Positions 47,601-59,240 of a DNA stretch of 64,000 nt are shown piece after piece. Every line of letters begins with the position of its first letter. Position 1 is the stretch's first letter. The stretch covers positions 1,339,501 to 1,403,500 of the forward strand of contig JAILWY010000009.1 in the NCBI GenBank assembly GCA_022113835.1. Direction: 5' to 3'. The DNA comes from Atopsyche davidsoni. Taxonomy: Eukaryota; Arthropoda; Insecta; Trichoptera; Hydrobiosidae. The notes below the pieces were generated by a model, which had not been told where the DNA came from, ran no database searches, and saw only the letters and a program-made list of their open reading frames with translations. A program made the translations under genes and the position numbers.

Positions 47601-48933
47601 CGGGTGTTACGAAGTGGTTTTTCCCTTTTTTTATTTGCGTTTTGATCTCGATTAAGTCCGTTGTTGAAAATTTTTGATAGAAATTCTATATAATTTTGTA
47701 AAATACCTACTGTTTAGAGATTTGTTATGAATTGAATCATTATTCATATTTGAAATAAAACATCAAACCTTCTGAATTGTGTGTTTTTTTACTAAACATG
47801 TTTTTAAATTATTTCTTAATTTTGAATTATAAATTTATTATATTTTTTAAATATTGGTATATTTGATAAAGTAATCATCGATATATTTCTATAATGTTGT
47901 TAAAAAAAGCGAAGATTATTTATTATGAGATAATTTGTAAAGTTAAAAGTATATTTAATTGAATGTTACCAAAAATACATTGTTTATTCTGTTTAAGTCA
48001 ATCATATAAGTTGTCATTGCCTAAAAATTTGTTTGGTTTAAGGATTTGTTTGTATAACAATATAAAGATATTTTAGGAATAACAAGATAAAATTCTCGCA
48101 TAACTTATAATTTTTCTACTAAACACGTGCACAAACAAGTTTTTATAGACATTCGATCTTTATTATTTTAGAATACATTTAGTATTTATGGCAAAAAGAG
48201 ATGGATGAAGTTTATTCCTTAGGTTTGAAGATCGGAAACTGGTTGCGAAGAGCAGTGCCGAATAAATTAGGAAAAATGTGAATGAAATCATTCTCTACCA
48301 AAGTTATAAAAAATTGTTCAAATCGTTTGCACAATTTGGGAAAAAACATTACAAATGATTAAATTAAATAAAAACGGATAAAAGGTCAAGATTAAAATTT
48401 AATTTAATTTATATTACATTTGGCTCCATAGCTTATGGCTATAAGTTTTTATAAAAGGTTGTCGTATAAAGTTGGTCGTTTATTGATACTTCTTAAATAT
48501 TTCAGAAAGATTACCATAAAAGTGGCAAATTCAAATAAGCATTTAGTATTCAGTGAAAAAGAATTATATTAATTTATTTTAACAATAAGGAAGTAATGCA
48601 AAAAAAATTAATAGAAATCATTTAAATAATTTTGCGATACAAGAAAGAAATCTAATTCTCCAATCATTCCAGTGTGTCATATCTTGACGATGATAAAACC
48701 GCCAATTCACTCAAATGAACAGGTTTGTGTCTTGAAGTGAATGTATATTTTAAATTTTATTATAGGATATTAAATTTGAATTAATTTGACAAAGCATCTT
48801 TCGATACTTTGTTCTATCACCGCATTCTTTTGCAAGAGTCGCCTCATTGAAGAGTCGAATAATTTTCAACATAGCAACAACGTGAATAAATTGTTTTATT
48901 TATAACAAGTTCGTGTGTCCAATTAAATAAACG
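44681..48933. other. AT-rich intergenic stretch
   Basis: No gene supported. Slightly richer patches at 45750-45930 and 46470-46800 show no frames or repeats. No pseudogene recognised. Confidence 0.35.
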
Positions 48934-49091
48934 TGTGATTAAGCACATTTTTTCATACATTGAAAACAATTAAAGAAAACTCTCAGAAAATATCATCGTG
49001 ACTTGTGAGGGATCCCTCACAAGTCACGATGATATTTTCTGAGAGTTTTCTTTAATTGTTTTCAATGTATGAAAAAATGTGCTTAATCACA
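48934..49091. repeat. Perfect 158-bp palindrome made of SINE body
   Basis: Two 79-base arms, exact reverse complements of each other, meet with no spacer at GGATCC (axis between 49012 and 49013). Each arm is the SINE body (GTGCTTAATC, TTTTCAATGTATG, GAGAGTTTTCTTTAATTG, GTCACGATGATATTTTC). Base 48933/49092 is the first mismatch. Confidence 0.95.
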
Positions 49092-49424
49092 TAAATATAC
49101 TAATACCTGCATGGGTAAATAAAAACGCATTCTGATTGACATTAATCTAAAATTAATATAATTAAATAAACAGTAAATATAAAAATTATTTTGCGGTTGT
49201 TTATTCTTCGTGAAATAATTAATTTTAAATGTAAAAAAGGAAAGTTAAATAAATAAAAGGATACATTTTTGAGTACATGTTTCTGACCATTTATTTTTTT
49301 GTGGTATTAATGATTTTTTAGTTAGGCCAATAACATACTTTATCCTTAAATTTTGTCAGGGTAAAATACTAAAGTTGACTAAATTAAATCAAATAATCAA
49401 TCAAACCTCCCCGCTCTCCCCATT

Positions 49425-49755
49425 CTGTTGCTTGTGCATGACTGCCATTCTGTACCCTGAGCGTGTGTTGAGGATCGGTAATGGAGTAGTGGATTTGGAA
49501 TGATTGTGGAGGGATGTGCTCTGAAAGTACGTGGGGGGGCTCCTGCTATTGTTTCTGTAGTTTGCTACAGAAGTAGTATCAGATCTAAACGCAAGAGATG
49601 AATTGGGCAGCAGCAATACGCAGACTTTTTACTATACAATAGTATAGTAAAAAGTCAAGAGGATAATAATCCTCTTGACTCAGCATGAATATATGCTCAG
49701 TGATATGGCCGCCAACAATCCCTGAGGAAAGGCATTTGACAAAGAAGAAGAATCA
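49425..49755 (+). repeat. LINE-tail-sharing repeat, copy 3, with two internal hairpins
   Basis: Same order as copy 2 (GTACCCTGAGCGTGTGTTGAGG to CAACAATCCCTGAGGAAAGG, then AAAGAAGAAGAATC). In place of the normal middle it carries hairpin 49623-49656 (15-bp stem, 4-base loop) and hairpin 49654-49679 (11-bp stem, 4-base loop), sharing GTC. Confidence 0.7.
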
Positions 49756-49799
49756 ATTGAAAAATTGGATTAATTTTTTTAGTGAGTTTTTATTAGTGT

Positions 49800-49895
49800 C
49801 TGATAATGATTAAGTAAATTTTTTCAAATATTGAAAATTGATTAAAGAAAATCTCAGAAAAATACAATCGTGATTTGTGTGACAAAAATCAATAA
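49800..49895 (-). repeat. SINE body fragment
   Basis: TGATTAAGTAAATTTTTTCAA, TTGATTAAAGAAAATCTCAG, AATCGTGATTTGTGTGAC is the family body in minus orientation, followed by ACAAAAATCAATA from the tail end. Confidence 0.6.
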
Positions 49896-49931
49896 TATAA
49901 CAAGTGCGTGTATTGGCTTAATTAAATAATC

Positions 49932-49974
49932 TTTAAAAATAATAATATCCAGATTGGATATTATTATTTTTAAA
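49932..49974. repeat. Perfect hairpin, 20-bp arms, 3-base loop
   Basis: TTTAAAAATAATAATATCCA and its exact inverse are separated by GAT. No coding context. Confidence 0.9.
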
Positions 49975-50029
49975 TGTAATGATGTTTTGATTGAAATACA
50001 ACTGTCTCGTTTCCAAATTATGATTGAAT

Positions 50030-50300
50030 TCAAGGTCGCGGATCCCTTGAACCACTTGCGGCAGTATGTCAAATTATGCGATCTTCACGAGTCCGGTTCT
50101 CGATCGGTCCTAATGCGTTCTCGTAACGCCCGTTTGGTCACAGCTCGTGCATTCTCGGTGTGTTTGAGTTTCGCCTGATGCAATAATAGTACGCGGCCGG
50201 ACTCGCCAAAAAGAATGGCCAAAAAGCACGTCCGCGGTGAGGAAAGCCCGGCTTCTTGCTCGCGACTTGCCGACGCGCCACACGCGCCGTCTGTTCTCAA
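50030..50300. other. GC-rich island
   Basis: GGTCGCGGATCCCTTGAACC through GACGCGCCACACGCGCCG. Three overlapping frames, none recognised. Directly follows the hairpin cluster. Possibly regulatory. Confidence 0.35.
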
Positions 50301-53300
50301 TCAATCAGAATCGAGTGAAATTGGTCCCTTAAGTGATGTAATGATGTGCTCACATTCAGTATTTGTAAAAATAATAGGTGTCACTATGCTTCCCATACCT
50401 ATATTATGAGTACGAATTGCAATTTTGCATGATCAAACGACGTTTCATGAGAAATAAAAATGCAGTTTTCAGGGGTGTTTTTTTTTTTAGAAAATTATAT
50501 GTCATCTTGAGAATTCATATCTCTGAAGATTCATCACAATTAAAGCAATAAACGGAAACATCTTTGCAGTTCGGTATAGACAAGGCCTCTGTCCCGTTTT
50601 ATAAGTATCATTTGGTTATTTGTTTGGCTTTTTCACCTCTTAGTATAGTTATATGTATAGTATGAGTAATTTCAATTTATAAACGATTTGTTTATAATTA
50701 AAGTGACACGATATAATGATCTAAATAAGTAATTTAAAGAACGCTGGTTTCCTTTAAAATTCAATGCAAGATTAATGCACTGTCTTTGGTTTCTTCCGAG
50801 ACTTTTCAAAATTACCTCATAAAATCTATCAATATTTCATAGTTCCAATAAATATTTTGTCATGAAATAACTTTTTCTATGAATACTAATTTATCGCATT
50901 AAATATAAGCAAATATAAATTGATGAAAGGACAAGTGTTATTGGCAAATAAATAATCAATACCATATATTATTTGATGTACCTGTATATTTTTTTAAATA
51001 AATCTTGATGTCATTGACACTTTTGGTCACGAAAATTATTTTTTTATGTGATTAAAGCATAAAAAATGGGTAGGACCTTGTGATTTCTTTTGGAAAAGTA
51101 TATTGATTTACAGCGAATTTAATGGCATATTTGGGTTCTACTAATTATTATGTTAAATACACATTAGCATCATCAAAATTTAAATCATAAATCCTTACTT
51201 CCTTATACACGGTGTCGTTAAAAATACAGCATTATCCAAGTATTACATTTGAACCGCGACATAATTTTTTTTTAAAAATACTGTTTTAATTAACTAACAT
51301 TGTACTCATTTTTAAATGTTTTTTCCTGATAAGTTCTATCGGATTGAGTATTTTGTAAAATATGAAAATTAAGAAAACATATTATGTACATTATACAACT
51401 TATAATTCATATATAACGAAATCTATGCTATACAGCGTTTCCTTTGCAGACAAACTCTTATTCTCATCACTTTAGATACACTTATTACATTCGTTCAAAA
51501 TTAAATACAATATGTATTAAGTTAAATATTGGCCTATTGTAATTTGTATTGTTGCATAGCAACAGCGTGACTTAGCATGTTTGTTTAACATATTTTACTG
51601 TTTGATTTAAATCGTTGATCATCGCTTTTTTTAGGATATATGCCGTTGATGTTAATGACCTTGTCTTGTAAAATATCTGAAATTTATAATTTTATTAGTT
51701 TTCAATGAAATCCTGTCTCAAGTATGTCTTTGCGTAATTTATGTATTTCTAATTCATTTTGAGAAGCAACACATTTTATATATATATACATATATTTATA
51801 TAGTATACCTTACTTTATACTGAGCTATTTATTCATGCATATCTTATGGTGCGATCATAAACTTAAATATTCGCTACAGGTGTGTCAGGGCGGATACACG
51901 AGAAGGCTTTAGGTCCTCTCGGGCAATCCCCATGAGCGTTCAGGACGGGCTCAAGAAAGGAAGGACACCGCCCCATGAGGTCCGCACAAAACCATTTTAA
52001 TAAATGATCATTTTAGTAATCTACCTGATGTCCAGCGCGTCGGCTCTTGTCCATATTTATAGATTTATTGTTAAAATTGGCACTTGTTTTATTAATGGGT
52101 TGTTCTTATTGACGCTTTGTTTATTATATATTTCCTTATTAAATACTTAAATAAATTAATTTAAGTGTTTTTTCTAAGTACGTGTATTTGATGGAAAATT
52201 TTTCGGATTATAGTAAATCCGAAAAATTGTTACTGCTATGGCATGATTTAGTTTCCATATAATACAATTGTAGTATTGACGTCACCAAAAATCTAAATAT
52301 AAACTACAAATTAAAATAAAAATATAAAAAGGAGAGATACAAACATCGTTTACTTAAACATGCGTAAGTGAAGTACCGTAAAAAATATTTACCCTTTTAA
52401 CTCTTCATAGGCTTCGAAATAGTATGAGCATATATTAATGGTTGTGACTTCATTAAACCATAGTTTGCTGTCATATATTTTAGTGAATGAGACGGTAGAT
52501 GCCGTAAAAAAATATTTGGCTGAACATGAATCGAAATGTGAAATTTGCCTTCACAAGATGTGCGAGTCATTATATCGTGCCACACTGGTATAACACGTAT
52601 AATTTAAATTTAAATGACATAGTTTTTATGAAGCCAATTTAGGAATGTTTGCAAAGAAGAGAATTGCAAATTAATACGAATTTTTTCCACTTGCATAAAC
52701 AATGAGATTGAAATCTGAGTATGGGGAATTATTAAAGAAGACAATGGAGAAATATATGGATAGACAAAAGTGTGATAGTAATATTAATTGGAATTCCCCG
52801 CATCTTTTACTTAAGATATTTTTATAACGTCAAGGTTAAAGTAGGAGTTAAAAGTTGAGAACTACTGGGATAAATAAACGTATAGTGGTATAGTGTATAG
52901 TGGTGGTGTATAGTATATCCAAATGTGTAGGTTCACTCATGAACAATGTATGAAAACGCTTTTAATCATCGTTTGTTTACCTAGGAAGAAAATTCTCGTG
53001 ATGTCACAATTAGAAGTGGTTAGAGTGTGGGGAAATATGTACCTGTGTGTTTTGAATTCAGGGCTGGTACCAGTTTAATGAATATAGTATTTAAAATAAT
53101 AAAAAATCATTGAAAATAGATTTAATATAAATATATATTACCTTATTGAGTGTTTGAATTGAAAATAAATACATTAAAACTTGATGAAGTATTAAGGTTT
53201 TTATTAGTTAGATATTTGACTTAGCGTGGTTTTATTGAAATAGTTACTATTTTTTCGATTCAATATTTAAACAACATAAATATACTTACACATAATTATT

Positions 53301-54040
53301 ATTTGACTGAATATTTCTTCTTAATGAACTTTACGTAACACTTAATATTCATTGCTGGTTTTGATATGTGTGTCAATTGAGTTCACCGAGAACTTGGTAG
53401 GTACAAGTCAATTCACAATGAATACGTAAGTAATATTTATCATGGTTTTACTGTTCATAATTAAAAAAATGACTTTTTTAATATGAATAATAAAAAAATA
53501 AAATATTTTTAATATAATTTATTGAAATTCTGTCGTCTCCGGTGCATATTGATATATTGCAACTTTCAGATTTTTATACTTGCTGTTTTTATCAAATCCT
53601 TGACATTTGCTTATTGATGGATCAGGATGAATGAATTTCAGGATAGAAAATAAATTAGGTAAACAATTGTTAGAGGGAGAGGTTGTTGCAAAGAGAGAGA
53701 GTGATTGTCAGGAGATAAGGGGTAATGTGATTTTAATGTACGTGACAAGTGGAGGATTCTATGTAATTGCAAATTTTTGGGAGCAAATGTTTTTATATTA
53801 ATGGTGTAATTTTCTAAAGTAGAGGCTTGAGGTGTAGCATCAGTTATCCTGTGTTGGGGTTTATCTTGTAGTGTGTTTATCTGGTATTTTATTCAAAAAT
53901 ATAAGGTTCTCTCTGTCAAAAATATTGAATTTCTTAAAAATCTAAATGGTGTACATTTGATATTTATTTGTTTTTTTGTTGTTGATGAAATAAGAATTTC
54001 AATTTATTGTCCCAATGATAAACATTGTGAAAATATATTA
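50301..54040. other. AT-rich intergenic stretch
   Basis: No gene. Contains a GC patch at 51890-52070 (GGCGGATACACGAGAAGG, CACCGCCCCATGAGGTCC), a hairpin at 52197-52228 (13-bp arms AATTTTTCGGATT, 6-base loop), and a minus-strand scrap of the foldback left end at 53908-53934. Confidence 0.35.
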
Positions 54041-54285
54041 TTGATTTTTGTAAAGATCGTCTCACAGTAAGTACGTTTTTGCCTATACTTTAGTGATTGA
54101 TATGATTAAGTACATTTTTTCAAATATTGAAAAATGACTAAAGAAACTCTCAGAAAAATATCACATCCTCAAGCTTACATGGCCGGTGCATTCCCAACTA
54201 TACCAACGAGTCACTGGTACATAGCGAGAATTTTTAACAATCATATCCTATAAGTGAACCAACGTACTTATTATGCCAATTGAAT
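54041..54285 (-). repeat. Nearly full-length tRNA-derived SINE
   Basis: On the minus strand: GGTTCACTTATAGGATATGATTG, TTGTTAAAAATTCTCGCT, GTGACTCGTTGGTATAGTTGG (A box), CCGGCCATGTAAGCTT, then the body and the tail block CTGTGAGACGATCTTTAC. The B-box segment is deleted. It gives the order of modules for the whole family: 5' leader, tRNA-like head, body, tail. Confidence 0.7.
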
Positions 54286-54292
54286 ATATAAG

Positions 54293-54491
54293 AAATTCAA
54301 TATTTTTGACAGAGAGTACTTGGTGGAATTCCATTTTAATATTTTTGAGAAAAATACTTGAGTGATTTTCCACGTGTCAAACAGAGATTTGAGACTCTGT
54401 TTGATAATGCCAACGTGAAAGGTTGGCGAAACCGGTCACAAATAAAAACGAACATGTGGAAAATCACTCAAGTATTTTACTCAAAAATATT
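54293..54491. mobile_element. Foldback element, copy C
   Basis: Arms AAAATACTTGAGTGATTTTCCAC and inverse at the right end (GTGGAAAATCACTCAAG). Core GTTTGATAATGCCAACGTGA, GGCGAAACCGG in the orientation of copy A; an internal hairpin TCAAACAGAG/CTCTGTTTGA is present. Ends 87 bases before the shared promoter block of the glycine-rich gene. Confidence 0.75.
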
Positions 54492-54577
54492 TGTGAAAAT
54501 GTTATGATTAGGAAAATCTTTTTTTAAACATTTACAACGCTATCGTGAAAACGGACACGTAATTGATTTCGAATCGT

Positions 54578-54734
54578 CACCCCTGGCGACCACGCCTAAG
54601 ATGGCACATCTCACCTGCGACAGCCGCGGCAAATTCACGGACACGAGGGCGAGGGTGGGGGCGCCCTCCCAGCCTATAAGAGGCGTCCCGGGCCTCCGCC
54701 TGGCCAGTCGGTGATTGGACTAGCACAGGAAAAC
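54578..54734 (+). promoter_or_regulatory. Promoter and leader exon of glycine-rich gene 1
   Basis: CACCCCTGGC (54578-54587) lies 97 bases before TATAAG (54675). About 30 bases further, CCAGTCGGTGATTGGA looks like an insect initiator, and the non-coding leader exon ends at AAAC/GTACGT (donor from 54735). The second gene copy (62142-62287) repeats every one of these parts: TATA-to-donor distance is 60 here and 59 there. The GC-rich stretch between block and TATA box is not shared. Confidence 0.8.
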
Positions 54735-54791
54735 GTACGTGACCCCATCATACACTAACCCCATGCCTGCTGTGCGAGATCTGTGATAGAG

Positions 54792-54811
54792 GAAAAGTGA
54801 TGAGTGACAAG
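54792..54811 (+). promoter_or_regulatory. Conserved intron-1 block
   Basis: GAAAAGTGATGAGTGACAAG, 57 bases into intron 1; 19 of these bases recur exactly at 62353-62371 in the paralogue while surrounding intron sequence has diverged. Possible intronic enhancer or splicing element; function inferred from selective conservation only. Confidence 0.65.
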
Positions 54812-55432
54812 TGATAACGGATACGGACTTATGCCATATTTCCAAAACGGATTTTTTTATCATACGCGTTGAAGCATTTTGCTGTGTTAAAATTGTGTTT
54901 TTTTTTTTTTTTTTGTTGTTGCATAAATTATAAAATCAAGTTAATCTTCTTTGTTGTCAAGCGGATCTATAAACAGAGCTTAGCGTGCATTAACATAATA
55001 TTGTAAATTCATGCATGTGTATAATAAATACTGTGAAGCAATATAAGCAACCTTAAATGAAATAAAAAAATAGTTAATGGGTGTAACCGCGCAAAGCTCC
55101 AGTGTTTCTCGGGTCGGTTGATCCGTCACAGATTATGTCCCGTACACGGACACATTCGCATAATGTCCTGCTTCGTATACTGCCGCACGTACAATGATAT
55201 GGCTCATTATGACGAGTGTTTGTTCTTGAATTGTCAGAGTTTGGCGAGAGCGACGGGAAAGAGAGAAAAGATTTATAAATGAATTGAAATGTGAACGATG
55301 TTTAATTGTTATATCTTCAGAATGGCATGCGACACTAAATTTGTGGATACTTGTTGGTATGAATGATATCAGGCCTTTCGAGAGCTTTCGATTTTATTTT
55401 AAATAAGTTATGGTATTTATTTTAGGATCACC

Positions 55433-58400
55433 ATGATGAGACAAGTTTTCTTCATGGCCCTGGCGCTCTTCGCGCTGGGATATGCCGCCGAAGTCACCCA
55501 GGATCTGGTGCCTATAGAGATCCTCGAACCAGAGGTACTACAAAATAACTTCTGCCTGACTAACTAAATATATATATGTGTGTGTGTATGCATATCAGAA
55601 AAGTATATAATCTTTAATTTTTGATATATTTATTTTGACTAACCTAAATTTACTTCACCTAAACAAATCATGATCTCTGCCATTAAGAAGTAATTTTTTT
55701 TCGAAGAATTTATATTTTCAAAGATGAATTTTGTTAATATCTATAAATTTGTATTAACCAGACATCTGTTTATCTTAGGTACAGGGTCTCGAATTCGAAG
55801 GACCCGACAGTGACGGAGAGCATGTCCGCAGCAAGCGTGGCCTACTGAAGCTGAAACTCGCCAAGCTGGCCCTCATCAAGGGAGGGCTTCTGCTTAAGGG
55901 AGGGCTTATCGGGGGAGGTCTCCTCGGACTAGCCGGCGGCGGTCTGCTAGGGTTAGTATATTGGAAGTTACATTTTCAGGATGAATATAAACTTCAAAAA
56001 AATCGTTTTATTAGAATGCGTATTTAGGTTTAAAAGCCATAAAAAAATTAAATTGATTTTAATTTGTTTCCATGATAACTTGATCTGAATAATATAAATA
56101 CTTTTGTGCATTTAAGAATACTGGTAGAAATCACGCATTTCATAACTAAATTGTAGATTATTAAATAACCATTTATTTTTATGAAAAATAAAGTTGTGAA
56201 AGATATGAAACGACGAGAAAAATTCAAAGCCTCACTTCTACAGCCACAGCGGCCATGAGCGAGAGTTTGAATCTTGATTTGCAAGCGTAAAGCCGATTTA
56301 CTGAGTTTGCTAGACAAATATAAAATAAATTGTAAACACAAATGTTTATAGGTTAAAAAATGCGGATAAAAAAAATATTGAAAAATAACAATCGGTGCAA
56401 TATGTTATCTAATCCGATATTTTCATAATCATAAAAAATAATTCGCATTTAGAAAGAATAGATTTTTCAAATATTACTATTTATATGTTTTTTTTGGTGT
56501 GAATAGAGAGAGAAAGAAAATGCCGAACAGATAAACCGGCAACTGATAAATTAGCTTTTTTATACAAAAAAAATACTTTCCATATTATGCAGATCGCCAG
56601 CATTATTTATATTTGTCATAATTTATTGAACGGAGAATTTTTTAAACGTGTTCGGCTTGTTATGTGAATCTTTTGCGTTAGAATCAATGTCATAATAGGC
56701 GTTAGGCAGCTGGCGCAAGTACATGAGTTCTTCCAAAAAAACCTGTTTCCCAAGAAGATGTCTCGATCCAGCGGCACTAATCTAAGACACTACAAATTAT
56801 TATATCAAACGGAGAAAGTGAACGCTCAACACTTGTAAAAAAAACATAAAACCATATTAGACGTCAGGCCAAATTGCGCAATATTTAAAGTCACATAAAT
56901 TAAGAAATGACATCCGCTATAAGTCTTCAGCGTAGACAGTTTTATAATAGAAATAAAATGCATTCAGTCCAATGGCACCAACGTGTTCCTATTAACGCGC
57001 ATTATGAAGACAAAGAATACAAAAATGCACCTCTTTATTTTACGTTTGTTTCTAGTCTTACAAAATAGTCTTGAAACTTCAGAAGACAATGCGTGTTCTT
57101 CATTCTTCGCCGGTTAGTTATGATCGTTTGCGGTGGTTGTGTGTTTCTTAGACATAATTCAAACATGAAATTTCAAAAGTGCTAGGTCGGATCACTCTAA
57201 TTTAACGCCGTATTGTTTTCTGTTGCGAGAACCGTCTCTATTAAAATTAAGATATGTTCTATTGATAGTAAAAATAATAAATTTTGTACAGTCAAAATAT
57301 TTGGTTTGCACGTGATTTTTACTTCGTCCTCGGCAGATTTGTGAATTTAAAAAATATGTTAAACAAAGCGTGCGAGCAACGTAACTCCGATAATTAATTA
57401 CAGATGTTACAGTTAAACAATCAATTGTTTATTTACGCAGATAATTTAAAGTAGACTGTATTTTTATTTGTTGAATGAGGCTTAACCGAAAATCAGGCTG
57501 GTGAAGAAAATCGATTATTATTTCACAGACACGATCCCCTTGATTCTAATCAAATTACCATCAATTCAAATTTATTTAAATTTTATATCAACATTCAAAT
57601 TGAAACTCGCTGTGTTTAATGTTTATTGCGGGTTAGGTGCTACTTATATATTTTGATCTGTCATTTATAAAAAAAGTAGCCTGTTGAAGGTTTACTATAG
57701 TTTTTTTTGCAAATAGCGACTACTAATATTTAAGCTAAGAAATTATAAAAGAAAAAAGTTGTCTTGTGTTATAATATTTGGTATATTTGATAACCAGGTT
57801 TTGAAATAAAAATATTATTTGTTGTTAACAGGGCTAAAAAGGGTCTGTTACTCGGAGGACTCCTGGGAGGACTGAAAGGCCAAGGCCGCGGTGGCGAAGA
57901 AAATGGCGGTGGACTGGGCGGCTTATTTGGTGGAAAGGGCGGAAACGGGGGTGGACAGGGCGGCTACGGGGGTGGACATGGCGGCTACGGGGGTGGACAG
58001 GGCGGCTACGGGGGTGGACATGACGGCGGCTGGAGCAGCGGTGGTGGTGGCAGCAGTGGACACGGAGGCGGATACGGAAATGGAGGTGGAGGCGGTCACG
58101 GAGGCGGAGGTGGAGGCGGACACGGAGGTGGAGGCGGATACGGAGGCGGAGGTGGAGGCGGACACGGAGGTGGAGGTGGAGGCAGTCACGGAGGCGGAGG
58201 TGGAGGAGGACAGCCCTCATACAACTACTACACTGCACCGTCCTACAACTACCATACTGGTCCATCTTATTCGTCCGGCGGCGGACCTAGTGGAGGACAC
58301 TCTGGCGGCGGACCCAGTGGAGGTCACTCTGGCGGTGGCGGAGGATTCGGCGGAGGACAATCCGGCGGTGGCGGTGGATTCGGAGGAGGACACTCCGGCG

Positions 58401-59099
58401 GTGGCGGTGGATTCGGAGGTGGACACCCCGGCAGTGGCGGTGGATTCGGAGGAGGACCCTCCGGCGGTGGCGGTGGATTCGGCGGAAAACAATCCGGCGG
58501 TAGCGGTGGATTCGGTGGATTACCCTCCGGGGGTAGCAGTGGTTTTGGAGGTGCTCCGGCGCCCAGTTACGGCCTACCCAATCACGCACCACCACAGCAG
58601 CTCATCAGCCACGGCCCCCCGGCCACCAGCTACGGAGTACCCGATGTTGGCTACCATTACTAGTGAGTAATCTATGCTTACATTACACGTGCAACCTTAG
58701 ACTTGTTATTCAAGGACTATTAGTAAAATTAGTCCATTCATCAAATGTGTCCTAACTTAAATACAATTAAGACACGTTTGATGTATATATTGATTTAAAT
58801 TTAAAAAATCCAAAAGTTGCACAGCTGTTTATTGAATATTCGTTAAAATATAGTGACCCAATTTTTTATAAAAAAAATCTACGTATAAATGGTTTTAATA
58901 TACCGTAAAATATTTCATTTCCAAATGATAAAACTCAAAAATTCTTGAGAAGCATACGAAGGTCTTCTCTACGCATGATATTCTCGCGTTACCGATAATT
59001 ACAGCTTTATGGTTTAAGTTTTTTTACGGTTTTTAAATTTCTCGTGTCAGATCTAGGCCACTCGGACTGTGCCATAACCGATTTTTTTCTCTTTACAGA
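55433..59099 (+). CDS. Secreted glycine-rich structural protein (cuticle/silk-like)
   Basis: Coding exons 55433-55534, 55779-55951 and 57832-58662 plus one base at 59099 give 368 aa; leader exon lies at about 54705-54734. Order: signal peptide (residues 1-19, hydrophobic, cut before AEVTQ), an acidic propeptide, a furin-like RSKR (51-54), a basic amphipathic stretch GLLKLKLAKLALIKGG, Leu-Gly repeats (GGLLGG), Gly/Tyr/His repeats (about 120-217), an aromatic centre PSYNYYTAPSYNYHTGPSY (from residue 220), eight or so SGGGGGFGGG units (about 240-332), and a tail with SYGLP and SYGVP, like resilin SYGAP motifs. It lacks a chitin-binding R&R domain, so it is closest to glycine-rich cuticular proteins. 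The last intron splits the stop codon (TA/A); reading through the donor gives TAG. The large open frame 57891-58670 is a shadow. Confidence 0.8.
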
Positions 59100-59240
59100 G
59101 CGCATGGGAGCTGAGAGAGGTTCAGCGAGAGTCAGCTCGACGACTCGTGTTATGTGTTGTGCACATAAATATTTAATCGCTAGGTTTTATTGCAATAAAA
59201 TTGTTAAATATTTCTGTGAAATAAAGAGTTCAATTTTCTG
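59099..59240 (+). other. 3' UTR exon of glycine-rich gene 1
   Basis: Strong acceptor (pyrimidine run, TTTTTTTCTCTTTACAG) joins to the GTGAGT donor at 58663. The exon begins AGCGCATGGG and contains AATAAA at 59194-59199 and 59220-59225. The exon end is not visible. Confidence 0.6.

Noticed and set aside
57891..58670. 259-codon plus ORF and minus ORFs over the glycine-rich exon
   Set aside because: They are other frames of Gly codons; splice phase from the signal-peptide exons leads to the Gly/Tyr/His frame, which ends at a proper stop.
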